Source: Amaurobius ferox
Taxonomy: Eukaryota > Arthropoda > Arachnida > Araneae > Amaurobiidae
DNA: 64,000 bases
NCBI GenBank assembly: GCA_951213105.1
Contig: OX578142.1
Coordinates: 2,372,649-2,436,648 of the forward strand
Direction of reading: 5' to 3'
This document shows positions 21,562 to 31,974 of this stretch, piece by piece; the stretch's first letter is position 1, and each line of letters starts with the position of its first letter. The translations under genes were made by a program, and so were the position numbers. The notes under the pieces were generated by a model. That model did not search any database and was not told the DNA's origin. It worked only from the letters and a program-made list of their open reading frames with translations.

Positions 21562-24500
21562 AAGTATAGATTTTTCGAAATTTTGAAACCTCGTTTTTTG
21601 GACATCAAACAGAAGGTATCGGCCAGAAAGCCAGGAAATCCGTCTTCTCCATCGAAATTAGATATAAAAAATTGTATTTGAACGAAAATTATCATGGTCG
21701 GATTTTTCACAAAATCTGTAAGGGGGGTAGCATGAAAAAGTATAGATTTTTCGAAATTTTGAAAAATCGTATTTTGGACATCAAACAGAAGGTATCGGCC
21801 AGAAAGCCAGGAAATCGGACTTCTCCATCGAAATTAGATATAAAAAATTGTATTTGAACGAAAATTATCATGGTCGGATTTTTCACAAAATCGGTAAGGG
21901 GGGGTAGCATGAAAAAGTATAGATTTTTCGAAATTTTGAAACCTCGTTTTTTGGACATCAAACAGAAGGTATCGGCCAGAAACCAGGAAATCGGTCTTCT
22001 CCATCGAAATTAGATATAAAAAATTGTATTTGAAGGAAAATTATCATGGTCGGATTTTTCACAAAATCGGTAAGGGGGGGTAGCATGAAAAAGTATAGAT
22101 TTTTCGAAATTTTGAAACCTCGTTTTTTGGACATCAAACAGAAGGTATCGGCCAGAAAACCAGGAAATCGGTCTTCTCCATCGAAATGAGATATAAAAAA
22201 TTGTATTTGAACGAAAATTATCATGGTCGGATTTTTCACAAAATCGGTAAGGGGGGGTAGCATGAAAAAGTATAGATTTTTCGAGATTTTGAAACCTCGT
22301 TTTTTGGACATCAAACAGAAGGTATCGGCCAGAAAGCCAGGACATCGGTCTTCTCCATCGAAATTAGATTAAAAAATTGTATTTGAACGAAAATTATCAT
22401 GGTCGGATTTTTCACAAAATCGGTAAGGGGGGGTAGCATGAAAAAGTATAGATTTTTCGAAATTTTGAAACCTCGTTTTTTGGACATCAAACAGAAGGTA
22501 TCGGCCAGAAAACCAGGAAATCGGTCTTCTCCATCGAAATTAGATATAAAAAATTGTATTTGAACGAAAATTATCATGGTCGGATTTTTCACAAAATCGG
22601 TAAGGGGGGGTAGCATGAAAAAGTATAGATTTTTCGAAATTTTGAAACCACGTTTTTTGGACATCAAACAGAAGGTATCGACCAGAAAGCTAGGAAATCG
22701 GACTTCTCCATCGAAATTAGATATAAAAAATTGTATTGAACGAAAATTATCATGGTCGGATTTTTCACAAAATCGGTAAGGGGGGGTAGCATGAAAAAGT
22801 ATAGATTTTTCGAAATTTTGAAACCTCGTTTTTTGGACATCAAACAGAAGGTATCGGCCAGAAACCAGGAAATCGGTCTTCTCCATCGAAATTAGATATA
22901 AAAAATTGTATTTGAACGAAAATTATCATGGTCGGATTTTTCACAAAATCGGTAAGGGGGGGTAGCATGAAAAAGTATAGATTTTTCGAAATTTTGAAAC
23001 CTCGTTTTTTGGACATCAAACAGAAGGTATCGGCCAGAAACCAGGAAATCGGTCTTCTCCATCGAAATTAGATATAAAAAATTGTATTTGAACGAAAATT
23101 ATCATGGTCGGATTTTTCACAAAATCGGTAGGGGGGGGTAGCATGAAAAAGTATAGATTTTTCGAAATTTTGAAACCTCGTTTTTTGGACATCAAACAGA
23201 AGGTATCGGCCAGAAAGCCAGGAAATCGGACTTCTCCATCGAAATTAGATATAAAAAATTGTATTTGAACGAAAATTATCATGGTCGGATTTTTCACAAA
23301 ATCGGTAAGGGGGGGTAGCATGAAAAATATAGATTTTTCGAAATTTTGAAACCTCGTTTTTTGGACATCAAACAGAAGGTATCGGCCAGAAAGCCAGGAA
23401 ATCGGTCTTCTCCATCGAAATTAGATATAAAAAATTGTATTTGAACGAAAATTATCATGGTCGGATTTTTCACAAAATCGGTAAGGGGGGGGTAGCATGA
23501 AAAAGTATAGATTTTTCGAAATTTTGAAACCTCGTTTTTTGGACATCAAACAGAAGGTATCGGCCAGAAAACCAGGAAATCGGTCTTCTCCATCGAAATT
23601 AGATATAAAAAATTGTATTTGAACGAAAATTATCATGGTCGGATTTTTCACAAAATCGGTAAGGGGGGGTAGCATGAAAAAGTATAGATTTTTCGAAATT
23701 TTGAAACCACGTTTTTTGGACATCAAACAGAAGGTATCGGCCAGTAAGCCAGGAGATCGGTCTTCTCCATCGAAATTAGATATAAAAAATTGTATTTGAA
23801 CGAAAATTTTCATGGTCGGATTTTTCACAAAATCGGTAAGGGGGGGTAGCATGAAAAAGTATAGATTTTTCGAAATTTTGAAACCTCGTTTTTTGGACAT
23901 CAAACAGAAGGTATCGGCCAGAAAGCCAGGAAATCGGTCTTCTCCATCGAAATTAGATTAAAAAATTGTATTTGAACGAAAATTATCATGGTCGGATTTT
24001 TCACAAAATCGGTAAGGGGGGGTAGCATGAAAAAGTATAGATTTTTCGAAATTTTGAAACCTCGTTTTTTGGACATCAAACAGAAGGTATCGGCCAGAAA
24101 GCCAGGAAATCGGTCTTCTCCATCGAAATTAGATTAAAAAATTGTATTTGAACGAAAATTATCATGGTCGGATTTTTCACAAAATCGGTAAGGGGGGGTA
24201 GCATGAAAAAGTATAGATTTTTCGAAATTTTGAAACCTCGTTTTTTGGACATCAAACAGAAGGTATCGGCCAGAAAGCTAGGAAATCGGACTTCTCCATC
24301 GAAATTAGATATAAAAAATTGTATTTGAACGAAAATTATCATGGTCGGATTTTTCACAAAATCGGTAAGGGGGGGTAGCATGAAAAAGTATAGATTTTTC
24401 GAAATTTTGAAACCTCGTTTTTTGGACATCAAACAGAAGGTATCGGCCAGAAAGCCAGGAAATCGGACTTCTCCATCGAAATTAGATATAAAAAATTGTA

Positions 24501-27500
24501 TTTGAACGAAAATTATCATGGTCGGATTTTTCACAAAATCGGTAAGGGGGGGTAGCATGAAAAAGTATAGATTTTTCGAAATTTTGAAACCTCGTTTTTT
24601 GGACATCAAACAGAAGGTATCGGCCAGAAAGCCAGGAAATCGGTCTTCTCCATCGAAATTAGATATAAAAAATTGTATTTGAACGAAAATTATCATGGTC
24701 GGATTTTTCACAAAATCGGTAAGGGGGGGTAGCATGAAAAAGTATAGATTTTTCGAAATTTTGAAACCTCGTTTTTTGGACATCAAACAGAAGGTATCGG
24801 CCAGAAAACCAGGAAATCGGTCTTCTCCATCGAAATTAGATATAAAAAATTGTATTTGAACGAAAATTATCATGGTCGGATTTTTCACAAAATCGGTAAG
24901 GGGGGGTAGCATGAAAAAGTATAGATTTTTCGAAATTTTGAAACCACGTTTTTTGGACATCAAACAGAAGGTATCGGCCAGTAAGCCAGGAGATCGGTCT
25001 TCTCCATCGAAATTAGATATAAAAAATTGTATTTGAACGAAAATTTTCATGGTCGGATTTTTCACAAAATCGGTAAGGGGGGGTAGCATGAAAAAGTATA
25101 GATTTTTCGAAATTTTGAAACCTCGTTTTTTGGACATCAAACAGAAGGTATCGGCCAGAAAGCCAGGAAATCGGCCTTCTCCATCGAAATTAGATATAAA
25201 AAATTGTATTTGAACGAAAATTATCATGGTCGGATTTTTCACAAAATCTGTAAGGGGGGTAGCATGAAAAAGTATAGATTTTTCGAAATTTTGAAACCTC
25301 GTATTTTGGACATCAAACAGAAGGTATCGGCCAGAAAGCCAGGAAATCGGACTTCTCCATCGAAATTAGATATAAAAAATTGTATTTGAACGAAAATTAT
25401 CATGGTCGGATTTTTCACAAAATCGGTAAGGGGGGGGTAGCATGAAAAAGTATAGATTTTTCGAAATTTTGAAACCTCGTTTTTTGGACATCAAACAGAA
25501 GGTATCGGCCAGAAAACCAGGAAATCGGTCTTCTCCATCGAAATTAGATATAAAAAATTGTATTTGAACGAAAATTTTCATGGTCGGATTTTTCACAAAA
25601 TCGGTAAGGGGGGGTAGCATGAAAAAGTATAGATTTTTCGAAATTTTGAAACCTCGTTTTTTGGACATCAAACAGAAGGTATCGGCCAGAAAGCCAGGAA
25701 ATCGGTCTTCTCCATCGAAATTAGATTAAAAAATTGTATTTGAACGAAAATTATCATGGTCGGATTTTTCACAAAATCGGTAAGGGGGGGTAGCATGAAA
25801 AAGTATAGATTTTTCGAAATTTTGAAACCTCGTTTTTTGGACATCAAACAGAAGGTATCGGCCAGAAAGCCAGGAAATCGGTCTTCTCCATCGAAATTAG
25901 ATTAAAAAATTGTATTTGAACGAAAATTATCATGGTCGGATTTTTCACAAAATCGGTAAGGGGGGGTAGCATGAAAAAGTATAGATTTTTCGAAATTTTG
26001 AAACCTCGTTTTTTGGACATCAAACAGAAGGTATCGGCCAGAAAGCTAGGAAATCGGACTTCTCCATCGAAATTAGATATAAAAAATTGTATTTGAACGA
26101 AAATTATCATGGTCGGATTTTTCACAAAATCGGTAAGGGGGGGTAGCATGAAAAAGTATAGATTTTTCGAAATTTTGAAACCTCGTTTTTTGGACATCAA
26201 ACAGAAGGTATCGGCCAGAAAGCCAGGAAATCGGACTTCTCCATCGAAATTAGATATAAAAAATTGTATTTGAACGAAAATTATCATGGTCGGATTTTTC
26301 ACAAAATCGGTAAGGGGGGGGTAGCATGAAAAAGTATAGATTTTTCGAAATTTTGAAACCTCGTTTTTTGGACATCAAACAGAAGGTATCGGCCAGAAAG
26401 CCAGGAAATCGGTCTTCTCCATCGAAATTAGATATAAAAAATTGTATTTGAACGAAAATTATCATGGTCGGATTTTTCACAAAATCGGTAAGGGGGGGTA
26501 GCATGAAAAAGTATAGATTTTTCGAAATTTTGAAACCTCGTTTTTTGGACATCAAACAGAAGGTATCGGCCAGAAAACCAGGAAATCGGTCTTCTCCATC
26601 GAAATTAGATATAAAAAATTGTATTTGAACGAAAATTATCATGGTCGGATTTTTCACAAAATCGGTAAGGGGGGGGGTAGCATGAAAAAGTATAGATTTT
26701 TCGAAATTTTGAAACCACGTTTTTTGGACATCAAACAGAAGGTATCGGCCAGTAAGCCAGGAGATCGGTCTTCTCCATCGAAATTAGATATAAAAAATTG
26801 TATTTGAACGAAAATTTTCATGGTCGGATTTTTCACAAAATCGGTAAGGGGGGGTAGCATGAAAAAGTATAGATTTTTCGAAATTTTGAAACCTCGTTTT
26901 TTGGACATCAAACAGAAGGTATCGGCCAGAAAGCCAGGAAATCGGCCTTCTCCATCGAAATTAGATATAAAAAATTGTATTTGAACGAAAATTATAATGG
27001 TCGGATTTTTCACAAAATCTGTAAGGGGGGTAGCATGAAAAAGTATAGATTTTTCGAAATTTTGAAACCTCGTATTTTGGACATCAAACAGAAGGTATCG
27101 GCCAGAAAGCCAGGAAATCGGACTTCTCCATCGAAATTAGATATAAAAAATTGTATTTGAACGAAAATTATCATGGTCGGATTTTTCACAAAATCGGTAA
27201 GGGGGGGGTAGCATGAAAAAGTATAGATTTTTCGAAATTTTGAAACCTCGTTTTTTGGACATCAAACAGAAGGTATCGGCCAGAAACCAGGAAATCGGTC
27301 TTCTCCATCGAAATTAGATATAAAAAATTGTATTTGAACGAAAATTATCATGGTCGGATTTTTCACAAAATCGGTAAGGGGGGGTAGCATGAAAAAGTAT
27401 AGATTTTTCGAAATTTTGAAACCTCGTTTTTTGGACATCAAACAGAAGGTATCGGCCAGAAACCAGGAAATCGGTCTTCTCCATCGAAATTAGATATAAA

Positions 27501-27730
27501 AAATTGTATTTGAACGAAAATTATCATGGTCGGATTTTTCACAAAATCGGTAAGGGGGGGTAGCATGAAAAAGTATAGATTTTTCGAAATTTTGAAACCT
27601 CGTTTTTTGGACATCAAACAGAAGGTATCGGCCAGAAAGCCAGGAAATCGGTCTTCTCCATCGAAATTAGATATAAAAAATTGTATTTGAACGAAAATTA
27701 TCATGGTCGGATTTTTCACAAAATCGGTAA

Positions 27731-27748
27731 GGGGGGGGTAGCATGAAA
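27731..27748. other. Satellite target site at the 3' end of element D
   Basis: Eight G followed by TAGCATGAAA directly precedes the element 3' end. No matching copy is found at the 5' side near 33620. Confidence 0.8.
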
Positions 27749-28355
27749 GGCCCAGACCATACAGCCAACCCAGGGGTTTATGGCAGTTTAATGTATGGCC
27801 GGGAGAAAATTTAGAACAGGAGAATTTAGAAATTTAGAAAATTTAGAACAGGAGAATTTAGAAAATTTAGAACAGGAGACCGACTTCCACAGACCGACAC
27901 CCTCGAGCAGCCCAGAGTAAACCAGTAGTTTATTAAATAATCAATCAAAGGTTACAGTTACAAAGTGTTAGGTGTCACGTAGGACACAGGCAGCAAAACA
28001 GACAGGCAAGCAAACAGACAACAAACCACAAAGATAAAAGTACAAAATGTGTCACATAAGACACAAACAGCAAAACGTTTCACGTAGGACACAGACAGCA
28101 AGAAAAACAGCAAGCAAACGGCACAAAACGTGTCACATAAGACACAAACAGCAAAACGTGTCACGTAGGACACAGACACAGGAATAACAGCAGCAAACGA
28201 CAAAAACAAAAAGTCACACACATAAAAAAATACAATAAACAGGGAAGTATGCAAGGAATATGCAAGCAGAGCATACAAAAGTGGTGCCAAGGGAACAGTA
28301 GAGAGCTCCACTGATCAAAAATTAAAAGCAGAAGGGACGCCGGCTCACGGGCAGG
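27749..28355 (-). other. 3' untranslated region of element D
   Basis: The terminal ~280 bp (27749 to about 28035) match those of A, B, C and E, including the GGCCCAGACC start, the ATTTAGAACAGG short repeats (about 27800-27880) and the first GTGTC hairpin. The remainder is specific to D/F and holds the rest of the hairpin array. Confidence 0.88.
27972..28173. repeat. Array of five GTGTC-N6-GACAC hairpins in the element D 3' UTR
   Basis: GTGTCACGTAGGACAC or GTGTCACATAAGACAC (one copy with GTTTC) starts at 27972, 28049, 28077, 28130 and 28158, each able to form a five-bp stem. Copies are separated by CAGCAAAAC-like spacers with 28- and 53-bp steps. A/B and C/E keep only one copy. Confidence 0.75.
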
Positions 28356-29363
28356 TTATGAAATACCATTCGAGATCTCTCTCGCAATGAGAACACAGTT
28401 TTTAAGTTTATTTAAAAGGATAGGGTTTTTCCTAACACCCGAGAACCAGGTTGCACAATGAGCGGGAGTGGGCTTGATTAAGTGGTGGGCAGAAGTGTGT
28501 GGGCAGGAAAATACATAATGGTCCACATCACCGTAAGCATTGCAGGTACAGCAAGATGTTCTTTTAAATTTAAAATGATGAAGGTAGTCCAAAAAGGGGC
28601 CATGACCCGTAAGAAAGTAAATTAAATATTTATTATAAATTTGGAAATTTTGACTGACTTTAGGGAGGTAAGTTAAAATTCTTGCCGGGTCATGGGTACG
28701 AGGGGAAATGTAATTATTAAGAAGGGTTTGCCAAATATTTAAAAGGTATGTTTTGCAGTGATTAGTTAAAAAAGAGTAAGGTAAAGGTAAAACAGTAGGG
28801 GAGCCAACAGTAGTGGCGAGTTTGGCGTTTTCATCGGCAACCTCATTACCTCGAATGTTAGCATGGGCTTTAACCCACTGTAAATTAAAAAGTGATTTAA
28901 AAGGGTAAATATAAGTTTTAATATCGTTTAAAAATTTTGATTTAATATTGGGAGAGTTTAACGCCAAAATGGCTGAAAGGCTGTCTGAAAAAATGTTAAC
29001 TTTTGTGTTATTGTTGATTGCCCAGGAGAAGGCTTCTCGTAAAGCAGCCAATTCAGCCTGGAAAACCGTGTTCTCATTATCAAGTTTATATAAAAATGTC
29101 TCGATCAACGAATCATCTTTAAAGACACAGATGGCAAAGCCAACCTTATCTTCTATTTTGGAGCCATCTGTGTAGATATTAAAGTTAGAAAAGGTGACAG
29201 GATTACGAGGGGGAAAAATAATGGAACGTAGTCCAGGGGAGAGGCCCGAAAGAGCACAATTGGTGTCGAAACGGGCGGGGGAGGGGAGGGAAGAGTCAGG
29301 AAAAAAGTTATTTTTCTGCTTCCAGAAATGGTATTTTAAAAATTGGGTCTTGATTACACAGTG
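28356..29363 (-). CDS. RNase H domain and C-terminal Cys/His motif of element D ORF2 (after the frameshift)
   Basis: This segment continues ORF2 in the shifted frame. An RNase H type I domain is visible with its acidic residues in order: IYTDGS (Asp codon at 29166-29168), AELAALREA, FSDSLSAI and the HANIRGNEVAD segment carrying the conserved His and last Asp. Downstream is a CCTC..DHYVFSC motif of CX2CX7HX4C type, usual at the C-terminus of LINE ORF2 proteins and thought to help RNA or target binding. It has no start codon of its own and is translated only if the frame is restored. It is nearly identical to 62107-63027 in element F. Confidence 0.88.
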   Translation of the reverse strand, partial: HCVIKTQFLKYHFWKQKNNFFPDSSLPSPARFDTNCALSGLSPGLRSIIFPPRNPVTFSNFNIYTDGSKIEDKVGFAICVFKDDSLIETFLYKLDNENTVFQAELAALREAFSWAINNNTKVNIFSDSLSAILALNSPNIKSKFLNDIKTYIYPFKSLFNLQWVKAHANIRGNEVADENAKLATTVGSPTVLPLPYSFLTNHCKTYLLNIWQTLLNNYISPRTHDPARILTYLPKVSQNFQIYNKYLIYFLTGHGPFLDYLHHFKFKRTSCCTCNAYGDVDHYVFSCPHTSAHHLIKPTPAHCATWFSGVRKNPILLNKLKNCVLIAREISNGIS

Positions 29364-31879
29364 AAGGGGGGAATACCAGTTATTGAAAAAAGAGAAATGT
29401 TTGAAGATGTTCTAAAACCGGTAGAAATCTTTAATAAGAATAATCTTTGTAAGGAAGTAAGCTTAGAAATTTGAACCCCCGTTAAATGACCTCCCCAAAT
29501 ACCCGCCCCGTATATAATAATTTTCTCTATTACTGCAAGATACCAAGATTTCAATAAAACTTTATTAACACCCCAATTATTACTTGATATTTTGCCAAAG
29601 GTAGAAAAGAGCTTAAAACACTTCTCTTTTAGATAAAAAATGTGGGAACTCCATTTTAAGTTGTCGTCAATAATAATACCCAAAAATTTAAGGGAACGAG
29701 TAATTTTAATAGTTTTGTTTAAAAGTTTAACCGGAGGGTAATACCTGCGTTTTTTAAGGGACCTATTGAAAATAATGCAAGAAGACTTTTCTACTGAGAC
29801 AGAAAGATTAAGTGAAGTAAGGGAGGAGGCAATAAGTGAAAGGGCATCATTAATATTATTGACGACAGAGCGGATGCTGGTGGAGTAGGAGACCACAGCC
29901 AGATCATCAGCGAAGGCTTGGAGGTAATAAAGATCATTATTTAAATTTAGTAAGTTGTTAAAATAAATATTCCAAAGGACGGGGGAAATAACCGAACCTT
30001 GGGGGGCGCCTTTTGAGATTATTTTAGTTAGGGAGAAATTTTTATTTGTAAAAGTTATTGTTCTTGAATGTAAGTATGAGTAAATAAAGGTTCTAAAATG
30101 AGGTGGAAGGCTAATTTTATCAAAGGTAGAGGGTAAAACTTTCCAATCTAGGTTATCAAAAGCTCCGCTGATGTCGACTGTGGCAAGGGCAACAATGTTC
30201 GCCGATCGGAGAGATTTTATATGCGTAACAAGCGCGTGAGCCGCATCCTCACAACTATGTAACTCCCTGAATCCGAATTGGAGAGGGTGAAGAGCACCTG
30301 CCGTCTTCAACCAGATGTTGAGTTTGTTTATAAAAATTCTCTCGATTATTTTCCCAAAAGTGGGGAGAAGGCATATTGGACGATAAGCGCAACAGGAGGC
30401 TGGATATTTGTCAGGTTTTTGAATAAATAAAATTTTAGCGTTTTTGAGTGAATCAGGAAATTTACAGAATTTGAAAATAAGATTAATAATTTTAGAAAAA
30501 AGGGGGGGGTACGATTTAAAAAGATTTTTCCATATATTAAAGTCAAGGTTATCCTGGCCCGGGGCCTTACCAGATTTTAAATGATTGAAGACAAGGGAGA
30601 GCTCTTCATCCGAGACTGCCCCCAAACCCTCATCAGAAGTGTCATGGGTGGGAAAAGAGGTAAAATAGGGGTCCTCAGGAAAACAGTGGTCCAAAAGACG
30701 CTGAATTTTATCGTTATAATCAAGGTTAGGATTGTCCTGGAACTGCAAGTTTATATTATTAAAATTTTTATGTTTTTGGAAAGTGTATTTAAATAAAGAG
30801 CCGAATTTTTCAGAGCAATTGTTGCAGTGTTTTTTCCAGGCGTCAGATTTTGCTTTATTTATTAGAAGTTTATATTTTGCTCTGTTTAGTTTATATTTAA
30901 TTTTTGCTTGGTTAATGAGTTCGGGAGGGTCGGAGTTTCTCTCGTGTGAACCGATTCTTTTATAAAGCGCATTGACAAAATTTCTAAACTTCGCTAGGTC
31001 TCGGCTCCACCAGCTGAAGTTAAAATTTTTTGAAGCTTTTTTCTTTCTAATATATTTAAATGCACAATTTTGTGTTTTGAGTATAAAGTCTTTGATAAAT
31101 ACATCCAGCATGGCGGAGTCGAGAACAGAGTCAAGGGAGGTGTTGAATTCCTCTGAAAGAGGTTTAAAATTATGTAAAAATTTTCCCAGACTATAATTTG
31201 TTTTAAAGAAAAAGGAAGTGTCGATAGAAGGGGCAGTATTAAGAGTAAGTAAAATATATTTGTGGTCACTTAATGTGTCACACGAGAGAACTTCCCAATT
31301 TTGAATAGAGTCAAAAAAATTAAAAGATGAAAGGGACAGGTCAGGGAATCCCCTGCCAGAGTGTGAAGCGAATGTTGGGCCACATTCAGGGTCGTTCACA
31401 ACAATCAAATTATTTTCAAGGCAGAAATCAATAGTGGATGTACCCCTACGATCAGTGAAGCCATAACCCCACATCTGAGCACGGGCATTGAAATCACCAA
31501 GGATGAGAAAATTTGAATTAAAAAGGTCAAGGGTGGAGAATTCATCAATAAGGTCAGAAATTTCAGAATGAGGGGGAAAATATAGAGATGCAACGTTGAG
31601 AGTTTTATTACCAGGAAGGGAAATCTCAATTACAATAATTGAGAGAGATTGGAATTTCAAGTTGGCGGAGAGATTAGAGTTTAAAACAAGTATAACCGCC
31701 TTAGAGGAAAGGGAGGAAAACTGGGAAAAGGTAGAGGGGGGGCGAAGAATTCCATCTTTAGAAACATAGGGTTCCTGTAAACACACAAGGTCTATTGAGT
31801 TATCAAAAGAAAATTGAAGTAGGTTACTATGTGCCGTTAATGAATGGTTGGAGTTGAATTGAATGATTTTAAGAACCAT
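29354..31879 (-). CDS. Endonuclease and reverse transcriptase part of element D ORF2
   Basis: The frame starts at an ATG (MVLKIIQFN). Residues 1 to about 225 are an APE-like endonuclease with the catalytic set Asn9, Glu36 (LQEPYV), Asp129/Asn131 (LGDFNA) and Asp205-His206 (LSDHK). The reverse transcriptase follows: KAPGQDNLD at about 438-446, YRPICLLPTFGKIIER at 499-514, VDISGAFD with Asp569, GAPQGSVISPVLW at 624-636, and the FADD active site with Asp658 and Asp659. All the key residues I looked for are present. The product ends early at residue 841 because of the frameshift. The endonuclease is the expected source of the strict satellite target choice; that link is inference. Confidence 0.93.
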   Translation of the reverse strand: MVLKIIQFNSNHSLTAHSNLLQFSFDNSIDLVCLQEPYVSKDGILRPPSTFSQFSSLSSKAVILVLNSNLSANLKFQSLSIIVIEISLPGNKTLNVASLYFPPHSEISDLIDEFSTLDLFNSNFLILGDFNARAQMWGYGFTDRRGTSTIDFCLENNLIVVNDPECGPTFASHSGRGFPDLSLSSFNFFDSIQNWEVLSCDTLSDHKYILLTLNTAPSIDTSFFFKTNYSLGKFLHNFKPLSEEFNTSLDSVLDSAMLDVFIKDFILKTQNCAFKYIRKKKASKNFNFSWWSRDLAKFRNFVNALYKRIGSHERNSDPPELINQAKIKYKLNRAKYKLLINKAKSDAWKKHCNNCSEKFGSLFKYTFQKHKNFNNINLQFQDNPNLDYNDKIQRLLDHCFPEDPYFTSFPTHDTSDEGLGAVSDEELSLVFNHLKSGKAPGQDNLDFNIWKNLFKSYPPLFSKIINLIFKFCKFPDSLKNAKILFIQKPDKYPASCCAYRPICLLPTFGKIIERIFINKLNIWLKTAGALHPLQFGFRELHSCEDAAHALVTHIKSLRSANIVALATVDISGAFDNLDWKVLPSTFDKISLPPHFRTFIYSYLHSRTITFTNKNFSLTKIISKGAPQGSVISPVLWNIYFNNLLNLNNDLYYLQAFADDLAVVSYSTSIRSVVNNINDALSLIASSLTSLNLSVSVEKSSCIIFNRSLKKRRYYPPVKLLNKTIKITRSLKFLGIIIDDNLKWSSHIFYLKEKCFKLFSTFGKISSNNWGVNKVLLKSWYLAVIEKIIIYGAGIWGGHLTGVQISKLTSLQRLFLLKISTGFRTSSNISLFSITGIPPFTV

Positions 31880-31974
31880 CCAAAGGCGATTTCAAGCCGG
31901 TGCGCAAAGTGGGGGAAAAACAAAATAACAAAAGCAGAACAATATAAAAATAGCAATATCTATAAAAAGTGAGG
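31880..31974 (-). other. Spacer between ORF1 and ORF2 of element D
   Basis: AT-rich stretch between the ORF1 stop codon (31975-31977) and the ORF2 ATG (31877-31879). No overlap or frameshift signal is seen linking the two frames. Confidence 0.7.

Larger units (their letters stand above)
21545..27748. repeat. 177-bp satellite array, block 3
   Basis: About 35 monomers. Variant types are those of block 2 (GATTAAAAAATTG, AGTAAGCCAGGAGATCGG, ATCTGTAAGG), but the four-monomer period is disrupted. A CTCGTATTTTGG-type monomer recurs near 25300 and 27070 (about ten monomers apart). No coding sequence is supported. Confidence 0.97.
28356..31879 (-). pseudogene. ORF2 polyprotein of element D (endonuclease-RT-RNase H), frameshifted
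   Basis: This is the enzyme for target-primed reverse transcription: it nicks the target, copies element RNA and removes RNA. Over about 1,174 codons the order is endonuclease, RT, RNase H, Cys/His motif. A one-base shortening of a G-run (plus strand, 29366-29371, six G against seven in element F at 63119-63125) shifts the frame after the RT part and brings a stop at 29354-29356. Downstream the frame is open again to 28356. The break may be real or a homopolymer consensus error. ORF2 starts 97 bp after the ORF1 stop codon, so translation of ORF2 would need reinitiation or a similar mechanism. Confidence 0.9.

Noticed and set aside
27958..28311. 117-residue Cys-rich minus-strand frame (and its counterpart at 61709-62062)
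   Set aside because: It is a translation of the GTGTC hairpin array in the 3' UTR, downstream of the ORF2 stop, and the repeats explain the composition.
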